Assembly: GCA_003599855.1 (NCBI GenBank)
Contig: QZKG01000014.1
Location: 1 to 36,290 of the forward strand
Direction: 5' to 3'
Length of the DNA: 36,290 bases
Source of the DNA: Gaiellales bacterium
GTDB lineage: Bacteria; Actinomycetota; Thermoleophilia; BMS3ABIN01
Every line of letters begins with the position of its first letter. Positions within the stretch are counted from its first letter, which is position 1. Positions 35,006-36,290 of the stretch are shown here, piece by piece. The translations under genes and the position numbers were made by a program. The notes beneath the pieces were generated by a model, which searched no databases, was not told the DNA's origin, and saw only the letters and a program-made list of their open reading frames with translations.

Positions 35006-36290
35006 TTACAGCGGCGGCGGGTACGGGAACATGAAGACCAGACCGGCATCGCCGTCGCAGGCCGCGTAGCTGGTTGCCCGGAAGTTGCTCACCCCATGGG
35101 GGACGATGTAGAAGACGTTGTAGGTCTGGTTGGTGCCCGGCGCCATGTTCCCCAGGTTCACCGGCAGCGGTCCCAGGGGGGTAACGCCGTTGGTGGCCGT
35201 CGCGGTCGTTACCCTGCCGTTCATGCAGCTGCCGGAACCGCTGCTGGACATCAGGTAGTCCACGGTGAGCAGGCGGTCCAGGTAAGCGGCATAGCTCTCC
35301 CAGTAGACCTGGCCGGTGGCCAGCCTGAGTTCGGGCGAGGCGACGGTGAAAGTCCATGTCTGCTCCGCGGGATGGCCGGCGCTGTCGCTGGCCGTCACCC
35401 GGACGGTGTAGGCGCCGTCGGCAAGCCCCGTGGCGTTGTATGTATATACGTCACCGTTGCCCACTATCTGCGTGGTCACATCGACGCCCTCGAAGTAGAA
35501 CCTGATGGAGCCCGTATCCACCCCGTCCACGTCGGTCACCCGCGCCGACACGGCGACCTTGGGGTTCTGGTAGGTAGACCCGTTACCCGGGACCAGGTTC
35601 CCGATGACCGGACCGGAAGCCGAAACCGTGAACGACCAGTCGCTTGCCGCCCTATTGCCGGCATTGTCGCTCACCTCCACATGGACATCATGGGGGCCGT
35701 CGGGGAGCCCGCTGACGGAGCAGCTGACCCCGGCGGCGCTGGCGGCGCACCCGCCCACGGGCGACCCGTTCAGGCTGACCGCCACAGAGGCGGCGTCGAC
35801 TCCGCTGCCGGGAGCGGGGTCCGAGAATGAGGCTGATATCACGGCATCAGCCGAGGCTATCAGTCCCGACGGCGCCATGCCAGAGATGGAGGGCGCCCGG
35901 GTGTCAGTCACGTTGAAAGACGTGCTGGCGCTAGCCGGGTTGCCCATGTTGTCCTTGAGCGTGAGTTCCACGGAATGGCTGCCAACCGCTTGCCCGGTGA
36001 CGGCGCAGGAAAGGCTGGCCGTCGTGACTGTGCAGCCGGATACCAGGCCGCCGTCCACCCGGAGCTGCACCGATCCCGTGTCCACCCCGCTGACGGCATC
36101 GCCGAAGGTGGCGGCGATGTTAGCCGTCCCCGAATCCGGCGGCGCCGAGGCCGTCAGCGACGACACCTGCGGCCCCACCGTGTCCACCGTAAAGGAACCG
36201 TTGGCGCTGGCACTGTTGCCGGCATTGTCAGCCACTGCGACGCTGAAGTTGTTGACGCCCTGGGGCAGGCCGGTGACGGGACAGCTCACC
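35006..36290 (-). CDS. Secreted surface protein with Ig-like repeats (5' part outside window)
   Basis: The C-terminal 427 residues of a larger protein, cut by the right edge; the first in-frame GTG at the edge is in mid-repeat and is not a real start. Tandem beta-sandwich units of about 92 residues are visible at about 1-39 (partial), 40-131, 132-225 and 226-317, each ending in a DNAGN-like turn (VAVADNAGNSAS, LTLKDNMGNPAS, VEVSDNAGNRAA, VTASDSAGHPAE). Units 2 and 3 carry a close cysteine pair (Cys86/Cys95, Cys181/Cys190), probably disulfides. The last 110 residues form a different domain with Cys355 and Cys411 and end FPYPPPL, with no LPxTG motif or membrane anchor. Likely exported and adhesive or structural; no catalytic motif seen. 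Confidence 0.82.
   Translation of the reverse strand, partial: VSCPVTGLPQGVNNFSVAVADNAGNSASANGSFTVDTVGPQVSSLTASAPPDSGTANIAATFGDAVSGVDTGSVQLRVDGGLVSGCTVTTASLSCAVTGQAVGSHSVELTLKDNMGNPASASTSFNVTDTRAPSISGMAPSGLIASADAVISASFSDPAPGSGVDAASVAVSLNGSPVGGCAASAAGVSCSVSGLPDGPHDVHVEVSDNAGNRAASDWSFTVSASGPVIGNLVPGNGSTYQNPKVAVSARVTDVDGVDTGSIRFYFEGVDVTTQIVGNGDVYTYNATGLADGAYTVRVTASDSAGHPAEQTWTFTVASPELRLATGQVYWESYAAYLDRLLTVDYLMSSSGSGSCMNGRVTTATATNGVTPLGPLPVNLGNMAPGTNQTYNVFYIVPHGVSNFRATSYAACDGDAGLVFMFPYPPPL

Overview
The window is GC-rich (strong G/C third-position bias) and almost fully coding. Twenty-three genes run in one direction on the minus strand between about 32.0 kb and the left edge, mostly with ATGA/GTGA/TTGA overlaps or gaps under 30 nt. 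This looks like one very long surface-glycan operon, or a few operons placed end to end. The many oxygen-sensitive enzymes (seven radical SAM proteins, two reductases with 4Fe-4S ferredoxin tails) suggest an anaerobe or microaerophile. The composition would fit an uncultured actinobacterial lineage or a similar GC-rich group, but no taxonomic marker gene is present, so this is a weak inference.

Layout in transcription order (right to left). At the right edge lies the 3' part of a secreted protein made of Ig-like repeats (35.0-36.3 kb), then a small plus-strand helical protein (34.8 kb). Next come a flippase (33.1-34.6 kb) and the only other plus-strand gene, a membrane O-acyltransferase, whose 3' end overlaps the flippase by 60 bp. 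From 32.0 kb leftward the main run contains: a ferredoxin-fused aldo/keto reductase; a second flippase; two asparagine-synthetase-like amidotransferases flanking a SPASM radical SAM protein; four B12-binding-type radical SAM paralogues interleaved with one FN3-containing membrane protein and two zinc-ribbon methyltransferases; a SPASM radical SAM protein with a third methyltransferase; a second ferredoxin-fused aldo/keto reductase; two O-antigen polymerase/ligase-type membrane proteins; a third flippase; one GT2 and four GT4 glycosyltransferases; and a third SPASM radical SAM protein.

Functional reading (inference): the left third (31-11489) is a classical assembly module of glycosyltransferases, flippase and polymerase/ligase for a lipid-linked glycan. 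The middle (11.5-32.0 kb) is an unusually rich tailoring module: radical SAM chemistry, SAM methylation, amidation and low-potential electron transfer. It probably makes unusual sugars or decorates the glycan. The window has no initiating phosphoglycosyltransferase, no chain-length regulator and no nucleotide-sugar synthesis genes, so these must lie elsewhere.

The points most worth a second look are: the radical-SAM-dense tailoring module as a possible undescribed glycan-modification system; an asparagine-synthetase paralogue whose glutaminase nucleophile is Ser instead of Cys; an aldo/keto reductase with a broken catalytic tetrad but intact Fe-S motifs; a polymerase/ligase with an inserted beta-rich domain; and a radical SAM gene whose only sensible start appears to be ATC. 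No rRNA, tRNA, CRISPR array, transposase or phage gene was seen.
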